From Aplectana chamaeleonis (lineage: Eukaryota > Nematoda > Chromadorea > Rhabditida > Cosmocercidae): a DNA stretch of 64,000 nt. The stretch lies in contig JAPDOI010001359.1 of the NCBI GenBank assembly GCA_029168955.1, forward strand, positions 124,001 to 188,000, given 5' to 3'. The translations under genes were made by a program, and so were the position numbers. Under the pieces are notes generated by a model, which was not told the DNA's origin, made no database searches, and was given only the letters and a program-made list of their open reading frames with translations. Positions 35,176-43,402 of this stretch are shown piece by piece; the stretch's first letter is position 1; each line of letters begins with the position of its first letter.

Positions 35176-36499
35176 GTACAACTATAGAGTACAGGCATCT
35201 TTGCAAGGGCTGCAGTCGATGATCACTCATTAAACGTCGCTGCGAACCACGTTTTACGGCCTAAATTCTCTCCAAGTTTTCTACCATGGATGGATTCAGA
35301 CACAATTTATGAAAAACATTGCTACTCTCTGTGAATATAGGCAAGAGGAGGATTGTGGCTGTAGGAATGGTGAAATATTCGGGTTTAGCAATTCAAAAAA
35401 CCGAAATTTTGCAGAAAAAGTCTATTGAGCTGTTCTCCTTCACTTTAACACTGTTGAGGTGGAGGTGGCATAAATAACCACAAAATACTTGAAATTTCCT
35501 TCCGCCAACTCGATTTATTGTGTTAGCTCTATGCACCCTTTTTGACCGTATGAAATGCAAAAACAAAAAAGAAAGAGCTCTCGATGCTGATTCGAAATAT
35601 CTCCTCCATTGCTCGAATGAAGCACTTTGGGCCGAGGCGCGCGATATCGCGACTTTTGCGGCTTTTCTAAGTAAACTAGTGCGGGTATTGTAGTTCTAAT
35701 TCGGGATAGGATAACAAAAAAAAGGTTAGTGGCCTAGTATCAGGTTGATTGGTACCGTTTGTGCCGAGAGCGTGACCCGCGAAGTGACAGAAATATAGAT
35801 ACTCGAAGAAGGGAGAAATCGAAATTTAGATCTCATTAATACAGTCAAAATCCCTTCAGAATGTTCCACTAGAATATACACAATAGTTATATAAACACAA
35901 TTAATCCTCCGACCCGAATTCCACCCTCGCGTTTCGCGCACTCGATTGATTGTGTCACGCCTATATGCCTTGTTGCAGAGTAAGACATATGAGAGATCAA
36001 AAGAAAGAGCTCTCGATGATAATTTCAAATATCTCCTCGGATTCCAGAATAGACCACTTTGAACAGAGTTATGAGAAAAGGACGCAAGGACGCGTTTTTG
36101 CGTCTTTTCGTCTAAAACATAAAGATACGGCCTGTATTTTATTCACGCCATAGTGTCGGGCTTGTCCTTTATTGTGCATGAAACACGGGACTGTAGGACG
36201 TGAACAGATATAGAACAGGCAGAGCTTTGTTTGTCAAAGCGTTTCACTGAAGCTGTGAACAGCAAGCGGTCAAGTGACTTTTTTGACCTAGATTTTATAC
36301 CATGTACGGTCTACTTGCCAAGTTTAGTCTAGTGAATGAACAAGGCACGATCATTTCGACTAGGCGTGCGGCGTTCGTTACACCACCTGCAAGCACGTTT
36401 TCGATCGCGCGGGGCGATTTACCTCCGCAGCCGTTCCATTCGTTAGACCAAATTCTATAAGGAGGCTCTACATCATGAGAAAGATTGACGGTAACAAAC

Positions 36500-36701
36500 C
36501 GACTGGAATTACGGTGGTCGTTGTGAATAACACAGCCGCAGAAAACGTCCAGATATCTTTTTCAGTTGTTTCATTAGTGAAATGGGTCTCGAAGACATGA
36601 GCATAGTTAGGATTTTCGAAGAGGAGGAGCATTCTTTCCATATAGACATCCACCATCAGTTCAACATTATCACCACGATCGCTAACATTTGAAATGAAGT
36701 C
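36500..36701 (-). CDS. K2P channel exon 3 (cap and first half of pore 1)
   Basis: The acceptor is CACTTCAG|GAC (AG at 36703-36702) in phase 0, continuing exon 2 as RKVRQ|DFISNV. The exon encodes 67 codons plus one base. It gives the second cap helix (DNVELMVDVYMERMLLL), two N-glycosylation sequons on the extracellular side (NVS near residue 77, NET near residue 115), and then EKDIWTFSAAVLF followed by TTTTVIPV, the pore helix and the front of the first selectivity filter. The donor is CCAGTCG|GTTTGT (GT at 36499-36498), which splits the filter glycine codon after its first base. A direct read-through would destroy the filter, so the splice is well supported. Confidence 0.93.
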
Positions 36702-36941
36702 CTGAAGTGTGTGCTTGAGTGAGGAAGCATGCGATCCTCGTAGGCTCCCGTCAGAGTTGGCCGATCGAATGAATTCCACTCGGTTGATGTGCACCGAAAT
36801 AGTGACAGACGGATAAAGAAAATCCACCCAATGGGTCCCTGGTGTTCCGTGCGCACATGGGCAGGGCCAATGCACCCGAGGTAGGGTTTTCCGCCCCGGT
36901 TTTCAATCGGTTTTTCGACCAAGTCTGACGGGGGCCAAAGC

Positions 36942-37414
36942 TTAAAGGCAGCATACACGCTCGTAAACGTATTTGAGATTGCTACGGAAATAGAATCGTA
37001 TGGCTCAGAACACAACGGTTACGCATTTTGAAGCGTTAAAAACGACCCACAATGCCGTTACAGGAGTAGCCAGTTTGGCCCCGCCCGTATTTTCACGCCC
37101 CCTGTATTTGCTCTTTTCCTCCAACATAAGGTTGCTGGGTCATCTCCACCGTCGGGACTGTTGATGGGTTGACCAAAAAGTGAACCACACACGTCACTGA
37201 CGACGAAGATGACACAGCAACCCTGCATTGGAGGAAAAGGGCAAGTATAGGGGGGGGGGGTGAAAATACGGACGGATCCAAACTTGCTACTCCTCTATCG
37301 GCATTGTGGGTCGGTTTTGACGCTCCAAAATGCGTAGGCAGTATGTTGTAAGCCATACGGTTCGATTCGCATTGTTATCCCAACCACGTTTATGAGCGTG
37401 TATGCTGCCTTTGA
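36942..37414. mobile_element. Foldback miniature transposon, element 6a
   Basis: The left end CTTAAAGGCAGCATACACGC and right end GCGTGTATGCTGCCTTTGAA are inverted copies. Inner arms also match: ATAGAATCGTATGGCTCAGA region with AAGCCATACGGTTCGATTCG, and GCATTTTGAAGCGTTAAAAA with TTTTGACGCTCCAAAATGCG. The interior is about 473 bp with a poly-G run (37251-37260). The terminal sequence is related to but distinct from the GTGTTCACGA type. Confidence 0.7.
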
Positions 37415-37888
37415 AGGCAGTGTTCACTGAGAAAAAATTGCACGTTTTTTTTGTGGCTAAAACGTAAGCTTTGGGTCCCTCTAAGAAGATTTGGAATGGA
37501 TGTGCGACGAAAAACGGTCGGTAAGTGGGTGAAAATCTCGTGGGCCAGCCAACCCATTGGGCCACTTCGCCCACGTCCCATAACAATTGCCCTGAATTCG
37601 TGGTTAGATGAGCGATGGTTTCCGATCAAAAGCCTCGTTCTTCCCTTCATTATCAACTTCTCTCTCTATTCAGGTCAGCTCGCACACATCGGCTGCAAAA
37701 AAACGGGAGTTACAAGCCTCGGACAACTCACCCACAATGCTTCCCTTGCTGAAACTCGAGGGGCCGTAACTCCGTTTCCAGGGGGTCTTGTACGATTCTA
37801 GAGACCTCGTTGAAATCAGCACTGGACCGTTCCCTAGATAGGCGGAAAAGCAGTAAAACGACTTTTATCAGGAACACTGCCTTTAAAT
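37405..37888. mobile_element. TTAA-family miniature transposon, element 6b
   Basis: The left end TTGAAGGCAGTGTTCACTGA begins where element 6a ends and the right end is TTTATCAGGAACACTGCCTT followed by TAA. The interior (37605-37860) is the segment shared with 2745-2990 and 15965-16240. It stops about 50 bp before K2P exon 2. Confidence 0.65.
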
Positions 37889-37940
37889 TACGTTGTCAGC
37901 ACTGTAGCGACTACAAATGCTTGCTAGAAGAACCGTTCAC

Positions 37941-38099
37941 TTGACGAACTTTGCGAATTTTGTCAAACGTCGCGAGTGCTTCAGCTCTCTTTTCCAATTC
38001 GATTGGCCTCTCAATCGCTTGGAATAGATAAGCTCCTAGAACAATGTAGGCTATACAGGTGGCTACAAGGCCAAGGTGAACGAGTGTCGCTCGGAATCT
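37941..38099 (-). CDS. K2P channel exon 2 (M1 helix)
   Basis: Fifty-three codons in phase 0 on both sides. The acceptor is TTTCAG (38105-38100) and the likely donor is CAA|GTGAAC (GT at 37940-37939). The read-through frame reaches TAG shortly after the donor, which supports an exon end here. The product begins RFRATLVHLGLVATC, and the hydrophobic stretch from VHLGL to GAYLF (about residues 26-45 of the joined protein) is M1. It is followed by FQAIERPIELEKRAEAL, the typical K2P start of the extracellular cap helix (the family pattern is GA.LF..IE.P.E). The exon is separated from exon 1 by a 52-nt intron. The match to the family is strong. Confidence 0.92.
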
Positions 38100-38151
38100 C
38101 TGAAAGCACTTCTATAGTACAGACCATGGTCAAAAAGTCTCTTATACTTAC

Positions 38152-38208
38152 TATTCTCTTCCAGAAACCGTTCCGTGATTCAGAAGGGGGAGATCCTTTA
38201 TTGCTCAT
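38152..38208 (-). CDS. K2P channel exon 1 (cytoplasmic N-terminus)
   Basis: This exon encodes the 19-residue cytoplasmic start, MSNKGSPPSESRNGFWKRI. The ATG at 38208-38206 is the first in frame; a TGA lies four codons upstream (CGG AGA ACA CGA between), which fixes this start unless there is an unseen upstream exon. The exon ends in phase 0 at a strong donor, ATA|GTAAGTATA (GT at 38151-38150). A TTGTTCTAG about 48 nt upstream of the ATG (ending at 38256) could be a trans-splice acceptor, which is common in nematodes, but this is only inferred. The basic WKRI end runs straight into RFRATL of exon 2, as expected just before M1. Confidence 0.8.
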
Positions 38209-38317
38209 TCGTGTTCTCCGTCAACAAGATTACACGCAGTGTCACTGGCTCACATCTAGAACAATGTTTGATCATACGCGTAACATAAGCTGAACGGTGC
38301 CACAACAATTTGGATAG

Positions 38318-38495
38318 TGTGGAGTAGTTCGGGACCATTATGCAAGTAAATCAAACAGCGACAAGGAAGGCGTCAAGGTAAAGAAAAACTGTGGTGTTTT
38401 TGACATTGAAAAGGGTGATTCTACTGTTAAGGAAGTCAGATTCCCACTGCCACGTAAGAATACAGCCCGACATATTCGTGTTTTCCTCAACAAAA
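38318..38495 (+). CDS. Candidate exon of an unknown plus-strand gene (exon a)
   Basis: An open stretch of 59 codons plus one base begins after an in-frame TAG and ends at a consensus donor, AACAAAA|GTAAGTAC (GT at 38496-38497). The product looks like globular protein: DKEGVKVKKNCGVFDIEKG, STVKEVRFPLPRKNTARHI, RVFLNK. It has no in-frame ATG, so the 5' end is unknown; the true acceptor could be any of several AG sites (for example CAAACAG near 38358). The intron phase (1) matches exons b and c. The gene would be divergent from the K2P start 110 bp away. No family recognised. Confidence 0.3.
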
Positions 38496-38979
38496 GTAAG
38501 TACATCGTAAAGAAGGTCATAGAATATTATAGTCGTGAGTCCAACCTTCGATTCATGCTGTCACAAGTTGCAAGCATGCGCTTCTCTGAATATAGTGTCC
38601 TAAATGACCCAATGTTAACCAGTTCACAGAAATAGGTTCACCTTTCACTAGTCATCTACTACGAGATGTTTCGCTAAACTGTACTGGGAAGAACTTGCCT
38701 GCGATCTTTGGGAGAGATTGCCTGAAATCCACAGAGATTTCACCTCAACCTTCGAAATTACCGAGAAATGACCACGAAAATGACGCGATTTCACGGGCAT
38801 ACTACCGGTAGGTGACCGCCGCGAGGTGTCCGCTGAAATATCGGGAAAGGCTACAAAATGGGGCGAATTCGCTAAGAAAAAAATTTCTGCTCTCGAATGC
38901 GCCTTGAAAGCACCCCAAAATGGCCGGGAATTTCTCTGTCACCATCACAATGAGGTCGTCCTAGTTCAGCAGCAGCGGA

Positions 38980-39060
38980 CATGGCTCAGTCGATAACGCG
39001 TCGGACTACAAAGCGATGGATTGGTAAATGTTGATGGTTTGAATCTTGATATATAGTGGG
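38980..39060 (+). repeat. tRNA-like relic
   Basis: ATGGCTCAGTCGATAACGCG followed by TCGGACTACAAAGCGATGG resembles a tRNA D-arm (A box) and anticodon arm, and GATGGTTTGAATCTTG resembles a T-arm (B box). Stems do not pair completely, so it is a SINE head or tRNA pseudogene, not a working tRNA. Confidence 0.45.
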
Positions 39061-39225
39061 AAAAACCGCGGCGAATTCTCAGCAGAATCCTCTTACTGCC
39101 GTGATTCCGTTGCTGTCGAGGCATTGGGATCTCGGCAGAATTTGATCGAAATCCATGATTTTACATTTGTTATTGGTCTAGCTTTATATTATTGTCTACC
39201 AGCGCGATGGCCGTGAATGACACTA

Positions 39226-39370
39226 CTCAAACAACTCGTCCACGAATTTCTGAAGCTCACCATCTTTGAGGGGCCGAAAGTCCAATTGTAGTCCGGAGAC
39301 ACCACTGCAATCAGCGTGAAATGTTCTCCAGGGTAAGTAGAAGAAGCGGAAAACGATTCCGAATTTGGAC
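39226..39370 (+). repeat. Fragment of the TTAA-element interior
   Basis: AACAACTCGTCCACGA, GAGGGGCCGAAAGTCC and GAGACACCACTGCAATCAGC align with 2857-2960 and 37726-37830. A GTAAGTAG donor-like site at about 39351 lies in this repeat and is not used as evidence. Confidence 0.55.
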
Positions 39371-39511
39371 TGTGCTCGTAAACGCAAGGATGACTTTTTT
39401 AAAACTTATGTTAGATAATTTGACTTGAACATGGTGAACCCCATCCACAAGTTTGTAAGCTTTGAGCCCTTACTCATGGAGAAATTGTGGTGAGCGCGAA
39501 GCGTTCACCAG

Positions 39512-39580
39512 GATTTGGCTTTGATCTCTTCCCGCGCGGATGCCCTACAATGAGATCACCTATTCATACCGTCAACAGAG
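39512..39580 (+). CDS. Candidate exon of an unknown plus-strand gene (exon b)
   Basis: The acceptor is GTTCACCAG|GA (AG at 39510-39511) and the donor AACAGAG|GTATGAGC (GT at 39581-39582). It encodes FGFDLFPRGCPTMRSPIHT followed by VNR in phase 1-1. Joined to exon c the codon split at the donor gives NR|VMTSQ. The residues look like coding sequence and GC-ending codons are frequent (TTC CCG CGC). The protein is not recognised. Confidence 0.35.
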
Positions 39581-39665
39581 GTATGAGCTGTACACTATTC
39601 GACGCGCTGCAAGAAATTACATATGTGTGCAACTTTTCATCCCAACTGGTCCCCGCTTTCTAAAG

Positions 39666-39845
39666 TTATGACCTCTCAAAGTACGCAAAAACGTTCTCCA
39701 CCACCGCCTCCGCCTCCGCCTCCGCCTCCGCCTCCGCCTCCGCCTCCGCCTCCGCCACCGCCTCCGCCTCCGCCTCCACCTCCGTCCGTCGAAAACATTT
39801 TTTTGGAAGGCGTGGACCAATTCGCTCGAAAATTTGTGACTAGAG
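39666..39845 (+). CDS. Candidate exon c with polyproline from a microsatellite
   Basis: The acceptor is CCCGCTTTCTAAAG (ending at 39665) after an 85-nt intron, and the donor ACTAGAG|GTAATC (GT at 39846-39847); phase 1-1, in register with exon b. It encodes MTSQSTQKRS, about 30 prolines, then SVENIFLEGVDQFARKFVTR. The microsatellite unit is 6 bp, so length changes keep the frame. A possible last exon (39982-40007, V-I-V-L-L-D-S-I then TAA) follows a TTATCAG acceptor. The sequence after the proline run looks like coding sequence. Function unknown. Confidence 0.35.
39699..39786 (+). repeat. CCTCCG hexanucleotide microsatellite
   Basis: About 14 copies of CCTCCG with interspersed CCACCG variants. 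On the plus strand one frame is polyproline; on the minus strand frames are polyglycine or Arg-rich. Confidence 0.9.
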
Positions 39846-39981
39846 GTAATCGGCCACGGGAATGACGAAAATAATTGTCAGAACTCACCATAATGACTTC
39901 TGGGCCCCTAACGGGCGTTTGAAACTCGGAAACCGGCCTCTCAAGAATAGTTTATGAAAATGGTGGGTTTTTCGTTATCAG

Positions 39982-40138
39982 TCATTGTTTTATTAGACTC
40001 CATATAAACACCTTGCTCTCCAGGGTGGTGTACTTTGAACGTCCGGCTCGGAAGAGGACGCTGTGCGGGTTGATGTACTTGACCGCGGCGCGTATTCGTT
40101 CAAAGCGCACCATCGATAAGAAGGCGTCGCAGGATGTG
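39982..40138 (-). CDS. Candidate terminal exon abutting the satellite (unknown protein)
   Basis: Following a CACTTCAG acceptor (AG at 40140-40139) the minus strand reads TSCDAFLSMVRFERIRAAVK then YINPHSVLFRAGRSKYTTLE, SKVFIWSLIKQ and TGA (39982-39984). Codon use is biased to C/G third positions (GAC GCC TTC, GCC GCG GTC AAG TAC ATC AAC), unlike the surrounding DNA. Alternatively it splices at AGCAAG|GTGTTT (GT at 40011-40010). An AATAAA overlaps the last codons. The frame is also continuous with the satellite frame DVLHTPTEVLHTF upstream. So it is either the 3' exon of a gene whose intron contains the satellite, or the unique tail of a satellite-encoded frame. No family recognised. Confidence 0.4.
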
Positions 40139-41830
40139 CTGAAGTGTCGGGTGGCTATGTGAGGGCTCAGTAGGGTGTGCAGGACGTCGTAGAATGTGGG
40201 CAGGGCCTCAGTAGGAGTATGCAGGACATCATCGAACGTGTGCAGGACCTTAGTAGGAGTGTGCAGGACATCATGGAACGTGTGCAGGACCCCAGTAGGG
40301 GTGTGCAGGACGTCGTAGAATGTGTGCAGGACCTCAGTAGGAGTGGGCAGGACATCATGGAACGTGTGCAAGACCTCAGTAGGAGTGTGCAGGACATCAT
40401 GGAACGTGTGCAAGACCTTAGTAGGAGTGTGCAGGACATCATGGGACCTGTGCAGGACCGTATTAGGAGTGGACAGGACATCATGGGACGTGTGCAGGAC
40501 ATCATGGAACGTGTGCAAGACCTTAGTAGGAGTGTGCAGGACATCATGGGACCTGTGCAGGACCTCAGTAGGAAGTGTGCAGGACATCATGGAACGTGCG
40601 CAGGACCGTAGTAGGAGTGGAGAGGACATCATGGGACGTGTGCAGGACCCCAGTAGGGGTGTGCAGGACGTCGTGGAATGTGTGCAGGGCCTCAGTAGGA
40701 AGGTGCAGGACATCATGGAACGTGTGCAAGACCTTAGTAGGAGCGTGCAGGACATCATGGGACCTGTGCAGGACCTCAGTAGGAGTGTGCAGGACATCAT
40801 GGAACGTGTGCAGGACCGTAGTAGGAGTGGAGAGGACATCATGGGACGTGTGCAGGACCCCAGTAGGGGTGTGCAGGACGTCAAAGAATGTGTGCAGGAC
40901 CTCAGTAGGAGTGTGCAGGACATCATGGAACGTGTGCAGGACCTTAGTAGGAGTGTGCAGGACATCATGTGGGACATGTGTGCAGGACCTCAGTAGAGAG
41001 TGTGCAGGACATCATGCAACGTGTGCAAGACCTTAGTAGGAGTGTGCAGGACGTCATGGGACCTGTGCAGGACCTCAGTAGGAAGTGTGCAGGACATCAT
41101 GGGACCTGTGCAGGACCTCCCAGTAGAGTGTGCAGGACATCATGGATCGTGTGCAAGACGTTAGTAGGAGTGTGCAGGACATCATGGGACCTGTGCAGGA
41201 CCTCAGTAGGAGTGTGCAGGACATCATGGAACGTGTGCAGGACCGTAGTAGGAGTGGACAGGACATCATGGGACGTGTGCAGGACCCCAGTAGGGTGTGC
41301 AGGACGTCGTAGAGATGTGCGCAGTACCTCAGTAGGAGTGTGCAGGACATCATGGAACGTGTGCAAGACCTCAGTAGGAGTGTGCAGGACATCATGGGAC
41401 CTGTGCAGGACCTCAGTAGGAGTGTGCAGGACATCATGGAACGTGTGCAAGACCTTAGTAGGAGTGTGCAGGACATCATGGGACCTGTGCAGGACCTCAG
41501 TAGGAGTGTGCAGGACATCATGGGACCTGTGCAGGACCTCAGTAGGAGTGTGCAGGACATCATGGAACGTGTGCAGGACCGTATTAGGAGTGGACAGGAC
41601 ATCATGGGACGTGTGCAGGACCCCAGTAGGGGTGTGCAGGACGTCGTAGAATGTGTGCAGGACCTCAGTAGGAGTGTGCAGGACATCATGGGACCTGTGC
41701 AGGACCTCAGTAGGAGTGTGCAGGACATCATGGGACCTGTGCAGGACCTCAGTAGGAGTGTGCAGGACATCATGGAACGTGTGCAGGACCGTAGTAGGAG
41801 TGGACAGGACATCATGGGACGTGTGCAGGA

Positions 41831-43402
41831 CATCATGGAACGTGAGTGTGTCGTAGAATGTGTGCGGGACCTCAGTAGGAGTGTGCAGGACATCATGGGA
41901 CCTGTGCAGGACCTCAGTAGGAGTGTGCAGGACATCATGGGACCTGTGCAGGACCTCCAGTAGGAAGTGTGCAGGACATCATGGAACGTGTGCAGGACCG
42001 TAGTAGGAGTGGACAGGACATCATGGGACGTGTGCAGGACCCCAGTAGGGGTGTTCAGGACGTCGTAGAATGTGCGCAGGACCTCAGTAGGAGTGTGCAG
42101 GACATCATGGAACGTGTGCAAGACCTCAGTAGGAGTGTGCAGGACATCATGGAACGTGTGCAGGACCGTATTAGGAGTGGACAGGACATCATGGGACGTG
42201 TGCAGGACCCCAGTAGGGGTGTGCAGGACGTCGTAGAATGTGTGCGGGACCTCAGTAGGTGTGTGCAGGACATCATGGGACCTGTGCAGGACCTCAGTAG
42301 GAGTGTGCAGGACATCATGGGACCTGTGCAGGAGTGTGCAGGACATCATGGAACGTGTGCAGGACCGTATTAGGAGTGGACAGGACATCATGGGACGTGT
42401 GCAGGACCCCAGTAGGGGTGTGCAGGACGTCGTAGAATGTGTGCGGGACCTCAGTAGGAGTGTGCAGGACATCATGGGACCTGTGCAGGACCTCAGTAGG
42501 AGTGTGCAGGACATCATGGGACCTGTGCAGGACCTCAGTAGGAGTGTGCAGGACATCATGGAACGTGTGCAGGACCGTAGTAGGAGTGGACAGGACATCA
42601 TGGGACGTGTGCAGGACATCATGGAACGTGAGTGTGTCGTAGAATGTGTGCGGGACCTCAGTAGGAGTGTGCAGGACATCATGGGACCTGTGCAGGACCT
42701 CAGTAGGAGTGTGCAGGACATCATGGGACCTGTGCAGGACCTCAGTAGGAGTGTGCAGGACATCATGGAACGTGTGCAGGACCGTAGTAGGAGTGGACAG
42801 GACATCATGGGACGTGTGCAGGACCCCAGTAGGGGTGTTCAGGACGTCGTAGAATGTGCGCAGGACCTCAGTAGGAGTGTGCAGGACATCATGGAACGTG
42901 TGCAAGACCTCAGTAGGAGTGTGCAGGACATCATGGAACGTGTGCAGGACCGTATTAGGAGTGGACAGGACATCATGGGACGTGTGCAGGACCCCAGTAG
43001 GGGTGTGCAGGACGTCGTAGAATGTGTGCGGGACCTCAGTAGGAGTGTGCAGGACATCATGGGACCTGTGCAGGACCTCAGTAGGAGTGTGCAGGACATC
43101 ATGGGACCTGTGCAGGAGTGTGCAGGACATCATGGAACGTGTGCAGGACCGTATTAGGAGTGGACAGGACATCATGGGACGTGTGCAGGACCCCAGTAGG
43201 GGTGTGCAGGACGTCGTAGAATGTGTGCAGGACCTCAGTAGGAGTGTGCAGGACATCATGGGACCTGTGCAGGACCTCAGTAGGAGTGTGCAGGACATCA
43301 TGGGACCTGTGCAGGACCTCAGTAGGAGTGTGCAGGACATCATGGAACGTGTGCAGGACCGTAGTAGGAGTGGACAGGACATCATGGGACGTGTGCAGGA
43401 CA
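41831..43402 (+). repeat. Tandem block duplication of about 785 bp within the satellite
   Basis: Two rare junctions recur at matching spacing. GGAACGTGAGTGTGTCGTAG occurs at about 41838 and 42624 (786 bp apart), and CTGTGCAGGAGTGTGCAGG at about 42325 and 43110. Intervening variant order is the same in both blocks. A second pair of the first junction lies at about 49162 and 49946 (784 bp). Confidence 0.75.

Larger units (their letters stand above)
31553..36138. repeat. Giant intronic inverted repeat, arms about 1 kb
   Basis: The left arm 31553-32552 and right arm 35187-36138 are inverted copies. AATACAGGCCGTATCTTTTG opposes AAAGATACGGCCTGTATT, AACGCGTCTTTTGCGTCC opposes GGACGCAAGGACGCG, ATGAAGGAGATATTTCGAAT opposes ATTCGAAATATCTCCTCC, and GACTGCAGCCCTTGCA opposes TGCAAGGGCTGCAGTC. 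The 2.6-kb centre carries other repeats. The structure fills most of the intron between K2P exons 3 and 4. Confidence 0.85.
5547..38208 (-). other. K2P (TWK-type) potassium channel gene, whole span
   Basis: This span covers a split gene for a two-pore-domain potassium channel of the plasma membrane, the leak-channel family greatly expanded in nematodes as TWK channels. Each subunit has four membrane helices and two pore loops and works as a dimer. Six exons were found by translating the minus strand and matching splice sites. Joined without the doubtful linker exon they give about 289 residues, and with it about 326; many TWK proteins are longer. Introns are 52 nt, 1.2 kb, 5.1 kb, about 14.5 kb, 115 nt (if the linker exon is real) and 10.7 kb. 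The large ones are filled with repeats. The channel identity is secure from both selectivity filters. Which TWK paralogue it is, and where the C-terminal tail lies, I cannot say. Confidence 0.9.

Noticed and set aside
38980..39060. Functional tRNA gene
   Set aside because: A- and B-box-like sequences are present but the acceptor, D and T stems do not pair adequately by eye.
39340..39360. Splice donor CCAGG|GTAAGTAG
   Set aside because: The site lies in a fragment of a dispersed repeat also found at 2857, 16087 and 37726.
39431..39490. Start exon MVNPIHKFVSFEPLLMEKL on the plus strand
   Set aside because: The frame meets TGA right after the only nearby donor, and the intron to the next acceptor would be about 22 nt, too short.
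41075..42808. 577-codon minus-strand open frame (MMSCTLLLRSCTGP repeats) as a protein-coding gene
   Set aside because: It is a stop-free frame of the satellite, overlapped by plus-strand frames of similar length, and changes register after indels; no unique domain or splice structure.
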